From assembly GCF_000743525.1 (NCBI RefSeq), contig NZ_JQGK01000013.1:33327-97326 (forward strand): a DNA stretch of 64,000 bases. Direction: 5' to 3'. The DNA is from Sulfurospirillum sp. SCADC (lineage in GTDB: Bacteria > Campylobacterota > Campylobacteria > Campylobacterales > Sulfurospirillaceae). Below the pieces are notes generated by a model. The model was given only the letters and a program-made list of their open reading frames with translations, was not told where the DNA came from and did no database searches. Every line of letters begins with the position of its first letter. Position 1 is the stretch's first letter. Shown in pieces: positions 1 through 9,719 of this stretch. Made by a program: the position numbers and the translations under genes.

Positions 1-428
1 AAATGATCGTTTTTGTGCAACACACCAGCCTCAAAGAAAATGCAGGTGCATTTGTGAGAGGAAGCCATCTGTGGGAATTTCACGATGCGATCAAAGCTAT
101 AAAGCCTGATCTTTATATCGAAAAAAACCACGCGAGCTCTTTTGTGGGAACGGACTTGAACTATAGGCTTAGAGCTCTTGGTATTGACACGGTTTCGATC
201 ATCGGCTACATGACGCAAAACTGTTGTGATGCTACCGCACGCGATGCTTCACAGCTTGGCTATAATGTTGAATTTCTCAGCGATGCCAATGGTACACTGG
301 ATTTTGAGAACACTGCAGGAAGCGTGAGTGCGGAAGCATTACACCGTTCTTTTTTAGTCGCTCAGGCGTTTGGATTTAGTCGCGTTCTAACGCTTAATGA
401 ATGGATACCATTACTTAAAAAGGATTAA
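1..428 (+). CDS. Isochorismatase-family cysteine hydrolase, 5' end cut by window
   Basis: The C-terminal part (about 141 residues from the first visible Met) of an isochorismatase-like hydrolase; family members are usually 180-200 residues, so the N-terminus with the catalytic Asp probably lies left of the window. Visible family marks are a Lys in YIEKNHASSF, which fits the catalytic Lys, and the nucleophile segment GYMTQNCCDATARDA, where one of the two adjacent Cys would be catalytic. The family hydrolyses C-N or vinyl-ether bonds in small molecules such as nicotinamide or isochorismate; the substrate cannot be told here. The stop is 3 nt before the next gene, so it is probably co-transcribed with the dehydrogenase and AhpD-like genes. 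Confidence 0.85.
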   Translation, partial: MIVFVQHTSLKENAGAFVRGSHLWEFHDAIKAIKPDLYIEKNHASSFVGTDLNYRLRALGIDTVSIIGYMTQNCCDATARDASQLGYNVEFLSDANGTLDFENTAGSVSAEALHRSFLVAQAFGFSRVLTLNEWIPLLKKD

Positions 429-431
429 TGT

Positions 432-1364
<933 letters not shown>

Positions 1365-1373
1365 GGAGATACC

Positions 1374-1910
1374 ATGCCATTAATCACAACTATCAAACCC
1401 GAAAACGCCACAGGTGAGCTCGCCGAGCTTTATGGAAAAATCGAAGCCATGCGAGGACGCGTAAGCAATTCAGCGCAAATCTTTAGCGCAAGCCCAGAGC
1501 TCATCAAACAGCAAATGGCATTTATCGAATACTACATGGTCAAACAAAAAGCCCTCTCGATGCCGCTTTTAGCAAGCATTCGTATGTTGATTTCTGATAA
1601 AAACAGCTGTAGCTATTGTGTCGATTTTAACGCCTCAATCCTCATCAATATGCTAGGCTGGAGTCCCAAAGAGGTCGAAGCGATGCGCGCCAATCCCAAT
1701 GATGCCAAACTGGATGCCAAAGAAAAAGCGATGCTTCTATTTGTTCTCAAAGCGGTACGTACACCTCACGACGTTGAAGCCAACGATGTTCAAGCGTTGC
1801 GCGATCTTGGCTACACCGATGGGGAAATACTGGATGCGACCAATCACGGTGCACGCATGTCCGCCATCGACATTATCTTTGATGCGTTCAAAATCGAGAA
1901 AGATTTTTAG
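1374..1910 (+). CDS. Carboxymuconolactone decarboxylase / AhpD-like protein
   Basis: A 178-residue, all-helical protein of the CMD/AhpD family. The redox Cys pair is in NSCSYCVDF (about residue 80), which matches the C-x-x-C of the AhpD active site, although Phe/Asn stands where many members have His. Related proteins act as thiol-dependent peroxidases or are annotated as peroxidase-related enzymes. The start has a good ribosome site (AAGGAGATACC-ATG). It is the last gene of a tight three-gene run with the cysteine hydrolase and the dehydrogenase, which suggests a shared detoxification or catabolic role (inference). Confidence 0.8.
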   Translation: MPLITTIKPENATGELAELYGKIEAMRGRVSNSAQIFSASPELIKQQMAFIEYYMVKQKALSMPLLASIRMLISDKNSCSYCVDFNASILINMLGWSPKEVEAMRANPNDAKLDAKEKAMLLFVLKAVRTPHDVEANDVQALRDLGYTDGEILDATNHGARMSAIDIIFDAFKIEKDF

Positions 1911-1917
1911 TCACTTT

Positions 1918-1980
1918 TGCCTTAAAAGTAACGGCTAATTCAGGTATAATTCGCCTAATTCTTTTAAGGCACTTTTTTTT
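1918..1980 (+). promoter_or_regulatory. Promoter and inverted repeat in front of the AspT-type transporter
   Basis: An 11-bp perfect inverted repeat (1918-1928 with 1961-1971; arms TGCCTTAAAAG / CTTTTAAGGCA) encloses a TATAAT box at 1945-1950. The right arm carries the AAGG that must serve as ribosome site and is followed by eight T, directly touching the ATG at 1981. The repeat could be the terminator of the upstream operon, an operator or a translational control hairpin. Confidence 0.5.
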
Positions 1981-3564
1981 ATGATTAACAACGAAATTTT
2001 TTATCTTTTTGCCATCATCTCCGTTGGCTACATCTTAGGCAATATTAAAATCAGAGGCTTCTCGCTTGATGTGACAGCAATGCTAATTGTAGCGCTCATT
2101 GCAGGGCATTATGGTATGGTTATTTCAGACGCATTTCAATACTTTGGCTTGGCGATTTTTATCTACGCTGTGGGGCTGCAATCGGGTCCTGGTTTCTTTG
2201 ACACGATTAAAAACGAAGGGCTTAAACTCAACCTCATTGCAACAGCGCTTTTACTTCTTCTTTTTGCGATTATTTTTGGATTTGGCTACTTTTACGATCT
2301 TCCTAAAACCATCATCGAAGGTATCTTTACAGGAGCACTGACCTCTGTTCCAGCCCTCGCAGCAGCCCTTGAGATCAAACACACGCCCACCACTTCGGTC
2401 ATCTTTGGTTTGGTGTATCCTTTTGGCATTGTGGCAACGGTCTTGTTAATTCGTATGCTTCCAGTGCTGTTTCGTGTGGACATTGACAAAGAGGTCGAAG
2501 CGTATGAAGCAGCACAAAAAACCCGTTTTCCAGATATTTTGACCCACAATTTTCGTATCACCAATGAAAATTTTAGAAACACCGAGATCAAAAAATCAAA
2601 AATCGAGAGCATGACTTCTACGGTTATTGAGCGTATGACGTTGGATGGCAAACTTGATCAAACAAGTGATGATGCTTCGCTTAGTTTTGGCGATGTTATC
2701 AGGGTCGCAGGAACCGAAGAACAACTGGCAAACTTGAGCATTATTTTAGGGGAGAGGATTGGTGAAGAGCATGAGTTTCAAGACAATATGTCCGTTTTTA
2801 GACTTCTAACCACCAACAAAGAGATCGTCGGTAAAAAAATCGGCATGATCAAAGAGCTCAAATCCCTTCGTGCTATCATCACCAAAGTCAGACGTGCGGG
2901 TATTGATATTCCTGCGTATCCTGATTTGACGTTACGCCTTGGTGATAAACTCTACGTGGTTGCGCCCGATACTTATACCGAAAAAGTAACCAAACTGATC
3001 GGTAATGATCTTTTAAAATACCCTGCTGCGGACTTTTTGCCTATCTCGCTCGGTGTTGTTTTTGGCATTTTACTTGGAAGTATTCCGCTTTATATCCCAG
3101 GCGTTGGTGACATCAAACTCAGTTTTGTGGGTGGCATCTTGATTACCGCGCTTATTTTGGGGCGACTTGGACGCGTAGGCCCTATTGTCTGGAACCTTTC
3201 ACCACACTCAACGACACTGTTAAAAACCCTTGGTCAGCTCATTTTTATCGCCACGCTTGGTACCAACGCAGGCAAATACCTTGTCGAATCACTCGAAAAC
3301 AATGGGATCTTACCGATCGTCATCGCCCTTGGTGCGTTACTGCTTTCCATGAGCCTGATCGCCTTTACATGTAAAACCATTTTGAAGATGAACTTTATCG
3401 ATGTTTTGGGCGTTATCTCTGGTGCGATGACATCAACGCCATCTCTAACGATGGCAAACAATATGACCAAAACCGACTACCCCTCCATCGCGTATGCCGC
3501 TGTTTACCCACTGGGGTTGGTGCTTGTGATCGTCCTTGCGCAACTGGGTATGAAGATGATGTAA
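1981..3564 (+). CDS. AspT/YidE/YbjL-type transporter with RCK_C domains
   Basis: A 527-residue inner-membrane protein with the layout of the aspartate:alanine exchanger family: about five N-terminal membrane helices (residues 5-165), a cytosolic middle of about 180 residues with two TrkA-C/RCK_C-like units (RVAGTEEQLANL and KLYVVAPDTYTEKV regions), then about five more helices. Both membrane halves carry the family's glycine-rich, proline-containing loops (GALTSVPALAAA; GAMTSTPSLTMA), the internal-duplication signature. It probably exchanges or exports a small carboxylate or amino acid; the substrate is unknown. It has its own promoter, and the next gene starts 1 nt after its stop. Confidence 0.85.
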   Translation: MINNEIFYLFAIISVGYILGNIKIRGFSLDVTAMLIVALIAGHYGMVISDAFQYFGLAIFIYAVGLQSGPGFFDTIKNEGLKLNLIATALLLLLFAIIFGFGYFYDLPKTIIEGIFTGALTSVPALAAALEIKHTPTTSVIFGLVYPFGIVATVLLIRMLPVLFRVDIDKEVEAYEAAQKTRFPDILTHNFRITNENFRNTEIKKSKIESMTSTVIERMTLDGKLDQTSDDASLSFGDVIRVAGTEEQLANLSIILGERIGEEHEFQDNMSVFRLLTTNKEIVGKKIGMIKELKSLRAIITKVRRAGIDIPAYPDLTLRLGDKLYVVAPDTYTEKVTKLIGNDLLKYPAADFLPISLGVVFGILLGSIPLYIPGVGDIKLSFVGGILITALILGRLGRVGPIVWNLSPHSTTLLKTLGQLIFIATLGTNAGKYLVESLENNGILPIVIALGALLLSMSLIAFTCKTILKMNFIDVLGVISGAMTSTPSLTMANNMTKTDYPSIAYAAVYPLGLVLVIVLAQLGMKMM

Positions 3565-3565
3565 G

Positions 3566-4042
3566 ATGCAGATGAATATCCTGACGCACAACCATTGGCT
3601 CAACCATTATGTTTTAAACAAGGAGTTTAGCCTGCTTGCTGGGATTTCATCCAATGCGTATCGTTACTGGAAAAGCGTGGAGGCGGCTAAATTTGATGAT
3701 GCACGCGTTGTTTTTTTGCGCAAAGAGAGCATCCTTCCAAAATACAAAGAAATTGTCAAACAGTGCACAAATCTCACGGGTATGGTACAGTCTCAAGCCT
3801 TTTGCAAATACACAGGACTCGCCCCTTCTCATCTCATAGAACACAACAACTCCTGCATCTACAAAGCTCTAGAGATCATCGATGTCTGCGACGTCAAACT
3901 GGTCAATCTCCAAAAATTTTACGATGATTTGGGGCTAAGCTACAACTACCACATCTACATCGAAAAGTGCAAATATTTCGGTCCTTCGCCTTTTGAGAAA
4001 AAAATCAATCTCTCCAATGGCATTTGTGTGGGGTATTATTAA
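3566..4042 (+). CDS. Hypothetical protein downstream of the AspT-type transporter
   Basis: A 158-residue cytosolic protein that I do not recognise. The N-terminal third (NKEFSLLAGISSNAYRYWK) reads like a small helix-turn-helix, and the rest is mixed alpha/beta with several Cys (QCTN, CIYK, CDVK) but no obvious metal motif. No signal peptide or membrane helix is visible. It begins immediately after the transporter stop, so translation is probably coupled and the function may be linked to that transporter. Met-1 and Met-3 are equally plausible starts. Confidence 0.6.
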   Translation: MQMNILTHNHWLNHYVLNKEFSLLAGISSNAYRYWKSVEAAKFDDARVVFLRKESILPKYKEIVKQCTNLTGMVQSQAFCKYTGLAPSHLIEHNNSCIYKALEIIDVCDVKLVNLQKFYDDLGLSYNYHIYIEKCKYFGPSPFEKKINLSNGICVGYY

Positions 4043-4071
4043 CATGCAACGCAAAAATCACGCTTCTTCGT

Positions 4072-4077
4072 TATAAT
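4072..4077 (+). promoter_or_regulatory. -10 box (TATAAT) of the MCP gene
   Basis: TATAAT in a T-rich context 29 nt before the ATG, followed by the ribosome site AAAGGAGAG. There is no clear -35, which is usual for sigma-70 promoters of Campylobacterota. Confidence 0.65.
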
Positions 4078-4105
4078 TTTCGTCATATACCTTAAAGGAG
4101 AGACA

Positions 4106-5182
4106 ATGTTTGGCAGTAAGCGCATTTCAGAACTAGAGAGTGAAAATCAAACACTCAGAGACGAACTTCAAAAAATCAAAGCATCTCATGAGCAACTCCA
4201 AAATGTCAATCAACATATGGAACAAGCAGCAAAAGAAAATTCCAAAGACCAAACCAAAGAGGAGCTTCTGACGATTCTTCTTGCCAGTTACGAAGATGGA
4301 ATGAATTTTTTGCAAAATACCGTCGAAGAGAGCCTAACCATGCTCAACGAGATCAATACACTCAATGATGCGTCCTTGCAAGAGGGGCAAAATGTTGAAA
4401 CTCAAACGAAAGAGATCTCTGCATCGCTCGAAAAAGTTCAAGAATTGACTCAAAAATTTACCCACGATGTCGAAAACCTCTCTAGCAGTGTTTCCGCCAT
4501 CAGCGACATCATCAATCTCATTAAAGATATTTCCGATCAAACCAATCTTCTAGCACTCAATGCTGCCATTGAAGCAGCGCGCGCAGGAGAACATGGACGT
4601 GGTTTTGCGGTGGTAGCGGATGAGGTGCGAAAACTGGCGGAACGTACCCAAAAAGCCACACTCGAAGTTGAGTCCAACATCAGCATTTTGAAACAAAACA
4701 CCAACTCGATGGCAGATACCAGCGAGACATTCCAAAATGAATCTAAAGCTTCAATGAAAATATTGGACGATTTTTATGCCCATATTAACACGATGCTGAA
4801 AAATTCGCTCAGCATTACCAACAAATGCGACAACGTCACCAATGAAATCTCCGTCAGCAATGGTAAAATTGACCACATTATGCTCAAACTCAAAGGCTAC
4901 AATGCAGCCCTCGGTCGCAAAAATGTCGACATTCTAGGGCACACTGCATGTCGTTTTGGAAAATGGTTCTCAGGCATTAGCCAAAGACTCAGCCAAACGA
5001 TTGTCAACGAAGTGAGTGATCATCACGTGAAAGTGCATGAAGGACTCAAAAAAGCCGTTGATATTTTTAGCAACAATAGCAATTTAAACGAAGGCGTAGC
5101 AACCTTCCGTGCGGTTGAAAATGCAAGTAAAGTCGGCTTTGAAAAGCTCATCGAAGCATTTAAAGCGATTCGCAAATCGTAA
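4106..5182 (+). CDS. Soluble methyl-accepting chemotaxis protein with CZB zinc domain
   Basis: A 358-residue receptor without any membrane helix, so a cytosolic chemoreceptor. Order: N-terminal coiled coil (1-50), signalling domain whose hairpin tip is [20 protein letters not shown] (about residues 145-165) followed by [16 protein letters not shown], then a C-terminal CZB domain with HTACRFGKW (about residue 278) and DHHVKVHE (about 305), which supply the Cys and His ligands for zinc. CZB receptors respond to oxidants such as hypochlorite or to cytosolic redox and energy state in other bacteria; the signal here is not known. It is monocistronic, with its own -10 and a strong palindromic hairpin downstream. 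Confidence 0.93.
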   Translation: MFGSKRISELESENQTLRDELQKIKASHEQLQNVNQHMEQAAKENSKDQTKEELLTILLASYEDGMNFLQNTVEESLTMLNEINTLNDASLQEGQNVETQTKEISASLEKVQELTQKFTHDVENLSSSVSAISDIINLIKDISDQTNLLALNAAIEAARAGEHGRGFAVVADEVRKLAERTQKATLEVESNISILKQNTNSMADTSETFQNESKASMKILDDFYAHINTMLKNSLSITNKCDNVTNEISVSNGKIDHIMLKLKGYNAALGRKNVDILGHTACRFGKWFSGISQRLSQTIVNEVSDHHVKVHEGLKKAVDIFSNNSNLNEGVATFRAVENASKVGFEKLIEAFKAIRKS

Positions 5183-5189
5183 AAAAAGA

Positions 5190-5221
5190 GATTAATAGCG
5201 TTACATGTAACGCTATTAATC
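5190..5221. terminator. 32-bp perfect palindrome with TTACATGTAA at its centre
   Basis: GATTAATAGCG and its complement flank TTACATGTAA (5201-5210), making a perfect 32-bp palindrome 7 nt after the MCP stop, preceded by a run of A. It can fold as a transcript hairpin (terminator of the MCP gene), but there is no T-run after it. Because it lies about 40 bp upstream of the tRNA-Ser -10, it may also be a DNA site. Confidence 0.6.
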
Positions 5222-5265
5222 CTCAAATAAGCACAAAATCGTTATACTTCCACTCTTCCGATCAT

Positions 5266-5353
5266 AGAGAGGTGTCCGAGCGGTTGAAGGAGCACGCCTG
5301 GAACGCGTGTGTGGGGCAACTCACCGAGGGTTCGAATCCCTTCCTCTCTGCCA
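5266..5353 (+). tRNA. tRNA-Ser (anticodon GGA)
   Basis: An 88-nt class II tRNA with encoded CCA. The acceptor stem AGAGAGG (5266-5272) pairs fully with CCTCTCT (5343-5349), followed by discriminator G and CCA. The anticodon stem CACGC/GCGTG encloses the loop CTGGAAC, which gives anticodon GGA for UCU/UCC. A long variable arm is typical for tRNA-Ser. The T-loop is TTCGAAT. A TATACT box (5243-5248) lies about 18 nt upstream. The restriction operon begins right after it. Confidence 0.97.
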
Positions 5354-5387
5354 TAATTTCTCAAAACTCCTTAATGTACCTTTCATT

Positions 5388-8300
5388 TTATAACTCATAC
5401 CCACCTTTGATAATAAACTCTTTGAGAAAATTATAGATTTTTTTATTGATATCTTTAGGGGCTATCACACTCCCTTCTGTTTTTTCAAAATAGGCTTTTG
5501 CTTTTGTCTTATCCACACTATTTTGCAAACTATCCATACGTCCGTATTCATTGATATTGGCTTCTGTAATCTTAGTATTTAACATTTCTTGGAGTTTTAG
5601 TTTATCTAAGCCAAAGAGCTCAACGACTTTTTGAATTTGTGCATTTTTAGCGCTTGCTGTATATTGTGTGATGTAGTCTTTAAAGGATTTATTTGAATCT
5701 GCATTGATGTTAATATCGCCATTTTGAACATCATGCAAAAAGATATTGGCATACTTTTGCTCTTCTTGACTCAGCGATGCAAACGATTTATGCAGTTCAT
5801 TGAGTGTTTTTTCAACGTCTATAGCATCACCGTTATGAAGGGTTTTAAGGTACTTTTCAAACCGTGAGTTCATAAAGTCGGTGTCTATCTTAGCCGTATC
5901 TATTTCGGTGATGTACCCTTCAATCTCAAAAGGCACTTCATCCTTTCCACCGTCTCCGCCGCCACTTCCACTGCTTGAAAGCTCTTTATAGCGTTGTACT
6001 AAAGCCAGATATTCCTGCTCATCCAAATTGAGCTTCACACGAGCACTCTCTTCAAAGGTGTACTCAAGCTTCTCCCATGTAAAGCCTTGAATTTTAGAAG
6101 CTTCAAGCGTGTTGTTAAACTGTTTAAAGAGTTTTACAAAGCTCCCTCTCTCACTAAGGTCATCGGGAAGTTTCTCAAAGTTCAAAATGCCTGCATTCTT
6201 AAAAAGCTCAGAAATCTCATCAAAAAGGGCATTGAGCTTTTTAAGATTGCCTTCTAGCTTATCGGCAAAAAGCTCAAACGGTCTATCGCCTGAGTACAAC
6301 TTAATCGCTTTGTTAATATTTTCTTCCATCGTATGAGGTTTACGATAGTAACGAATCGTACCAAACGGCTTATCCATGCCAAAAAGCCTGTTGGTGCGTG
6401 AAAACGCTTGTATGATATTTTCATACTCTAACACTTTATCCAGATACAACGTATTGATCCACTTAGAGTCAAACCCTGTGAGCATCTGATTGACCACGAT
6501 GAGCAAATCTATCTGCTTGTGCGGTGTTTTTACTAGGGCGTTGTAGGGTTTTTTGTGGGCAAGCCTTAAAGCGATGTCTTTTTTAAATTTAGCAAACGTT
6601 TTCAATGAAAAATCTTGCCCATAGCGTGCGTTATAATCTTCGATGATTTCAACCAAACCCTCTTCTTTAAGCACAAAACCTTCTTCATTGTCGATAGTCG
6701 GGTCAAACAAAACCGTGATTTTTAGATCAAGCCCTGCTTTTTGGGTTTTATCTTTCAAAAGCCGATAGTAATCTATCGCCTCAGGGATGCTGCTCGTGGC
6801 AAAAAGAGCGTGAAATTTAGCGTTTTGACTCAGCGTTATCCAGTTTTCAACGATGTCTTTTACGACTTCATTTTGATGCTCACTTGCTCCGTATTGGGAC
6901 ATAGGCACAAAATCCTCCACCCCTTTGATGTACACTCCTGCACTATCAGTATACCCTGCCATCTTCATCTCATTCATAAATTTAAGATAGATTTTTTTCT
7001 TTTTGGGCTCACTGAGTGCGTCTATCTCATCATCGGCTTTGGCTTCTTGTAACGCTACTGCTCTTCTTAAATCTCTGTCTTTGTAGGTTGGCATCTTATA
7101 CGGGTCAAACCCTAGGACATTTTTATCGATCAGTCCATCGGCGATGCTGTAACGATGCAGTTCATCACCAAAGACGGTTGCGGTGGTGTTCTTTTTCTTT
7201 TGGTTTTCATCGTGTATGGGCGTGCCTGTGAAACCAAAAAAGAGTGCATTGGGAAACGTACTTTTGATGATGATGAGCATATCGCCAAAGGTAGAGCGGT
7301 GGCACTCATCGACGATGAAGACGATTCGTTTTTGACGCATCTTTGCGATGTCTTTTGCTTTTAGTCCCTCATCTTCGCTGTTGATGTTGCTCATTTTTTG
7401 GATGGAAGTGACGATGAGCGTATCGGCGGGTTTATCGCTTTTGAGTTTGGTGACAAGCACACGTGTGTTTTCGGTGGCTTGCACATCTTCGTTCGGGTCG
7501 GCAAACGCTCTATACTCTTCGAGCGACTGTGTTCCTAGCTCGATTCTGTCCATCAAAAAGATGACTTTATCGGCATCTTTTGAGTTGGCGATGAGTTGGG
7601 CGGACTTGAAGCTTGTGAGGGTTTTGCCTGAGCCTGTGGTGTGCCAGATGTAACCGCCACGCGATTTTTCACTCTTCCAGTCATTTTTGGAAACCGTGTC
7701 GCTTATTTTATTGGCGGCATAGTATTGGTAACTGCGCATGACTTTGAGCACACCATCGCCATCATCGGCTACGGTGTAAAAACCGATAAGCTGATGCGCC
7801 ATAGGGATCGATAAAAGCCCTTTCATGGAGACGATCTCTTTCCAATGGTCAATATGCACATTGTTAAAATCCGCCCAATGAAAATAGTAGTCTTTGTTAA
7901 ACGCTCCATCGCCCCCAGGGTTTGCAAAGTAGACGCACTCCTCAGGCTGCATCGCTACAAAAACCTGAATCAAGGAAAATATCCCCGTAAAAACGCCCTC
8001 ATAGGCGTACTTTTCGATTTGTGTGTATGCCGCAGAGACGGGCACACCGCTTTTTTTAAGCTCGATGTGGATGAGTGGCATCCCATTGATAAGCAGCATC
8101 ACATCGCCACGGCGGTCATTGAGGATTTTGGACGTGGTTTTAAAGAGGGGTTGTTGCACGATCTGGTAGCGGCTTTGCCCTGCGGCTATCTCTTGCCTGT
8201 CATAAATCTTGAGGCTGACCTCTTTTCCCAAATGCAGCGCATCGTTTGGGTTGTCTCTGATGATAGAGATGGTCTTACCGTTGATAAAACCGTTGAGTTT

Positions 8301-8531
8301 AAGCGGTGTTTTAAGCTCGATGATTTTCTCGATGATCTGTTGCATCTCGCTTGAAGTAAGGGGTACTTCATTGAGACGGTCGATGCCTTTGTTGTTGGCA
8401 AAAAGGATGTCCGCCCAGTTTTGAAGCAGAGCCTCTTCGGTGGGGTTTTTGAGTACCGTCTCTTCCCACCCTTTTTGCGTGAGCTCTTCTATGAGTGCTT
8501 TTTCAAATGCCGCTTCGCTTTCAAATGCCAT
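5388..8531 (-). CDS. hsdR: Type I restriction enzyme, R (endonuclease/translocase) subunit
   Basis: A 1047-residue motor and nuclease subunit of a type I restriction system; it cuts unmethylated DNA after ATP-driven translocation. N-terminal PD-(D/E)xK nuclease with DVMLLINGMP and IELKK (about residue 155), superfamily 2 helicase core with Walker A HTTGSGKT (about 300), DECH box IVDECHRS (about 406), FTGTP, LTGFDSKWINTLYLDK and QAFSRTNR, then a C-terminal helical part that probably binds HsdM. Full length and intact. It is last in the operon, 9 nt after hsdS, so expression of the nuclease follows the methylase. No exact TTACATGTAA copy occurs in it. Confidence 0.95.
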   Translation of the reverse strand: MAFESEAAFEKALIEELTQKGWEETVLKNPTEEALLQNWADILFANNKGIDRLNEVPLTSSEMQQIIEKIIELKTPLKLNGFINGKTISIIRDNPNDALHLGKEVSLKIYDRQEIAAGQSRYQIVQQPLFKTTSKILNDRRGDVMLLINGMPLIHIELKKSGVPVSAAYTQIEKYAYEGVFTGIFSLIQVFVAMQPEECVYFANPGGDGAFNKDYYFHWADFNNVHIDHWKEIVSMKGLLSIPMAHQLIGFYTVADDGDGVLKVMRSYQYYAANKISDTVSKNDWKSEKSRGGYIWHTTGSGKTLTSFKSAQLIANSKDADKVIFLMDRIELGTQSLEEYRAFADPNEDVQATENTRVLVTKLKSDKPADTLIVTSIQKMSNINSEDEGLKAKDIAKMRQKRIVFIVDECHRSTFGDMLIIIKSTFPNALFFGFTGTPIHDENQKKKNTTATVFGDELHRYSIADGLIDKNVLGFDPYKMPTYKDRDLRRAVALQEAKADDEIDALSEPKKKKIYLKFMNEMKMAGYTDSAGVYIKGVEDFVPMSQYGASEHQNEVVKDIVENWITLSQNAKFHALFATSSIPEAIDYYRLLKDKTQKAGLDLKITVLFDPTIDNEEGFVLKEEGLVEIIEDYNARYGQDFSLKTFAKFKKDIALRLAHKKPYNALVKTPHKQIDLLIVVNQMLTGFDSKWINTLYLDKVLEYENIIQAFSRTNRLFGMDKPFGTIRYYRKPHTMEENINKAIKLYSGDRPFELFADKLEGNLKKLNALFDEISELFKNAGILNFEKLPDDLSERGSFVKLFKQFNNTLEASKIQGFTWEKLEYTFEESARVKLNLDEQEYLALVQRYKELSSSGSGGGDGGKDEVPFEIEGYITEIDTAKIDTDFMNSRFEKYLKTLHNGDAIDVEKTLNELHKSFASLSQEEQKYANIFLHDVQNGDININADSNKSFKDYITQYTASAKNAQIQKVVELFGLDKLKLQEMLNTKITEANINEYGRMDSLQNSVDKTKAKAYFEKTEGSVIAPKDINKKIYNFLKEFIIKGGYEL

Positions 8532-8540
8532 CGTTTCCCT

Positions 8541-9719
8541 TTATACAAACATCTTTGCCAATAAGGCTTTTTTCATGGTTTTAAGCTTTTCAAGCTCTTG
8601 TTGGTGAAGGTCTATCAGTGTGTCGAGTTTTTGGAAGTAGTTGCCGATTTTGGTTTGTTCGTTTATATCAGATGGAATTTTTATATTTAAGTCCATCATG
8701 ATATTTGCATTCAACTTTGCACGACCGCCACCCACTAAAAATGGTTCTATATTAATTTTAGATAGTGCAAATTTTAAAAAAACATTATCTGCAATATCCA
8801 TTTTCGCTTGAAGTACATGCGCATGGTTATTAACCCAAATTTTACCATTAACATATTGCACAGGGTAATTTTTTAAATCATTTGCTCCATCTTCTGCAAT
8901 AAGAATAAATTCACCATCATGGGTATGTCCTTTTACATAATCTTGTATTCCATTTGCTCCATAATATGGCGTGTTTCCAGCTATCCTATTCACGGCTGAT
9001 ATGGGTACTCTCAAATTATCATACCTATTCACTATTTCATCTAATATTTTTTTTTCCCACTCGCCACTAAAGCCTTTAAAGCGAAGTTTTGGGGTATATT
9101 CTCCCTCTTGGGGGAAGAGTTGAGAGAGCATCGCTGTTTTAAACTGCTTGAGCTTTTGGTACTTTTTCTCTTTTTGTTCAATCAGCACATCTAAACGCTG
9201 AAAATACTCCCCAATTTTGGTTTGCTCTTCAATATTTGGAATTATGATATTCATATTAGAAAGTTGTTTTCCTGATATTTCTAAAAATGTTGAGCCTGAC
9301 GAATATTTTAGTGCATATTTTTTTATTAAAAAACCTGCTGAATATATAAAGTATGTATCATATCTATCTCTTAAAATTAAAGATTGAAAGCCTTGATTTG
9401 TAGCTCCATCTTTACTTAAAATTGCCATATTTCCAATACCTGCACGACTTGTAAATAATATGGTTTTACCAGAGGGAAGAATTTTTGCTGAGCTTTTCTC
9501 TAATCCTAATTGTGTTATTTTTTTAACACTACCATTTGCATAAACTTGATTTCCAATTTCTGTTGGTGAGTACCAATCAATATTTCCACCCCAATATTCT
9601 GCAATACTTGTGCTTGGAGTTCCGCCTCCTATGATATCTGCAATATCACCCAACTGCTTTTTTTTCCACTCTCCACTAAACCCCTTAAAACGAATGTGTG
9701 GTGTTTTACTTTGAGGCAT
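8541..9719 (-). CDS. hsdS: Type I restriction-modification specificity subunit
   Basis: A 392-residue DNA-recognition subunit with two target-recognition domains. Each half starts with nearly the same phrase (RFKGFSGEWKKK at about residue 9, RFKGFSGEWEKK at about 218) and ends in a coiled-coil spacer (EEQTKIGEYFQRLDVLIEQ; NEQTKIGNYFQKLDTLIDL). The two half-sites of a bipartite target are read by the variable parts between. The DNA-level repeats around the conserved phrases could allow domain swapping by recombination. The start overlaps the hsdM stop by 14 nt. Confidence 0.95.
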   Translation of the reverse strand: MPQSKTPHIRFKGFSGEWKKKQLGDIADIIGGGTPSTSIAEYWGGNIDWYSPTEIGNQVYANGSVKKITQLGLEKSSAKILPSGKTILFTSRAGIGNMAILSKDGATNQGFQSLILRDRYDTYFIYSAGFLIKKYALKYSSGSTFLEISGKQLSNMNIIIPNIEEQTKIGEYFQRLDVLIEQKEKKYQKLKQFKTAMLSQLFPQEGEYTPKLRFKGFSGEWEKKILDEIVNRYDNLRVPISAVNRIAGNTPYYGANGIQDYVKGHTHDGEFILIAEDGANDLKNYPVQYVNGKIWVNNHAHVLQAKMDIADNVFLKFALSKINIEPFLVGGGRAKLNANIMMDLNIKIPSDINEQTKIGNYFQKLDTLIDLHQQELEKLKTMKKALLAKMFV

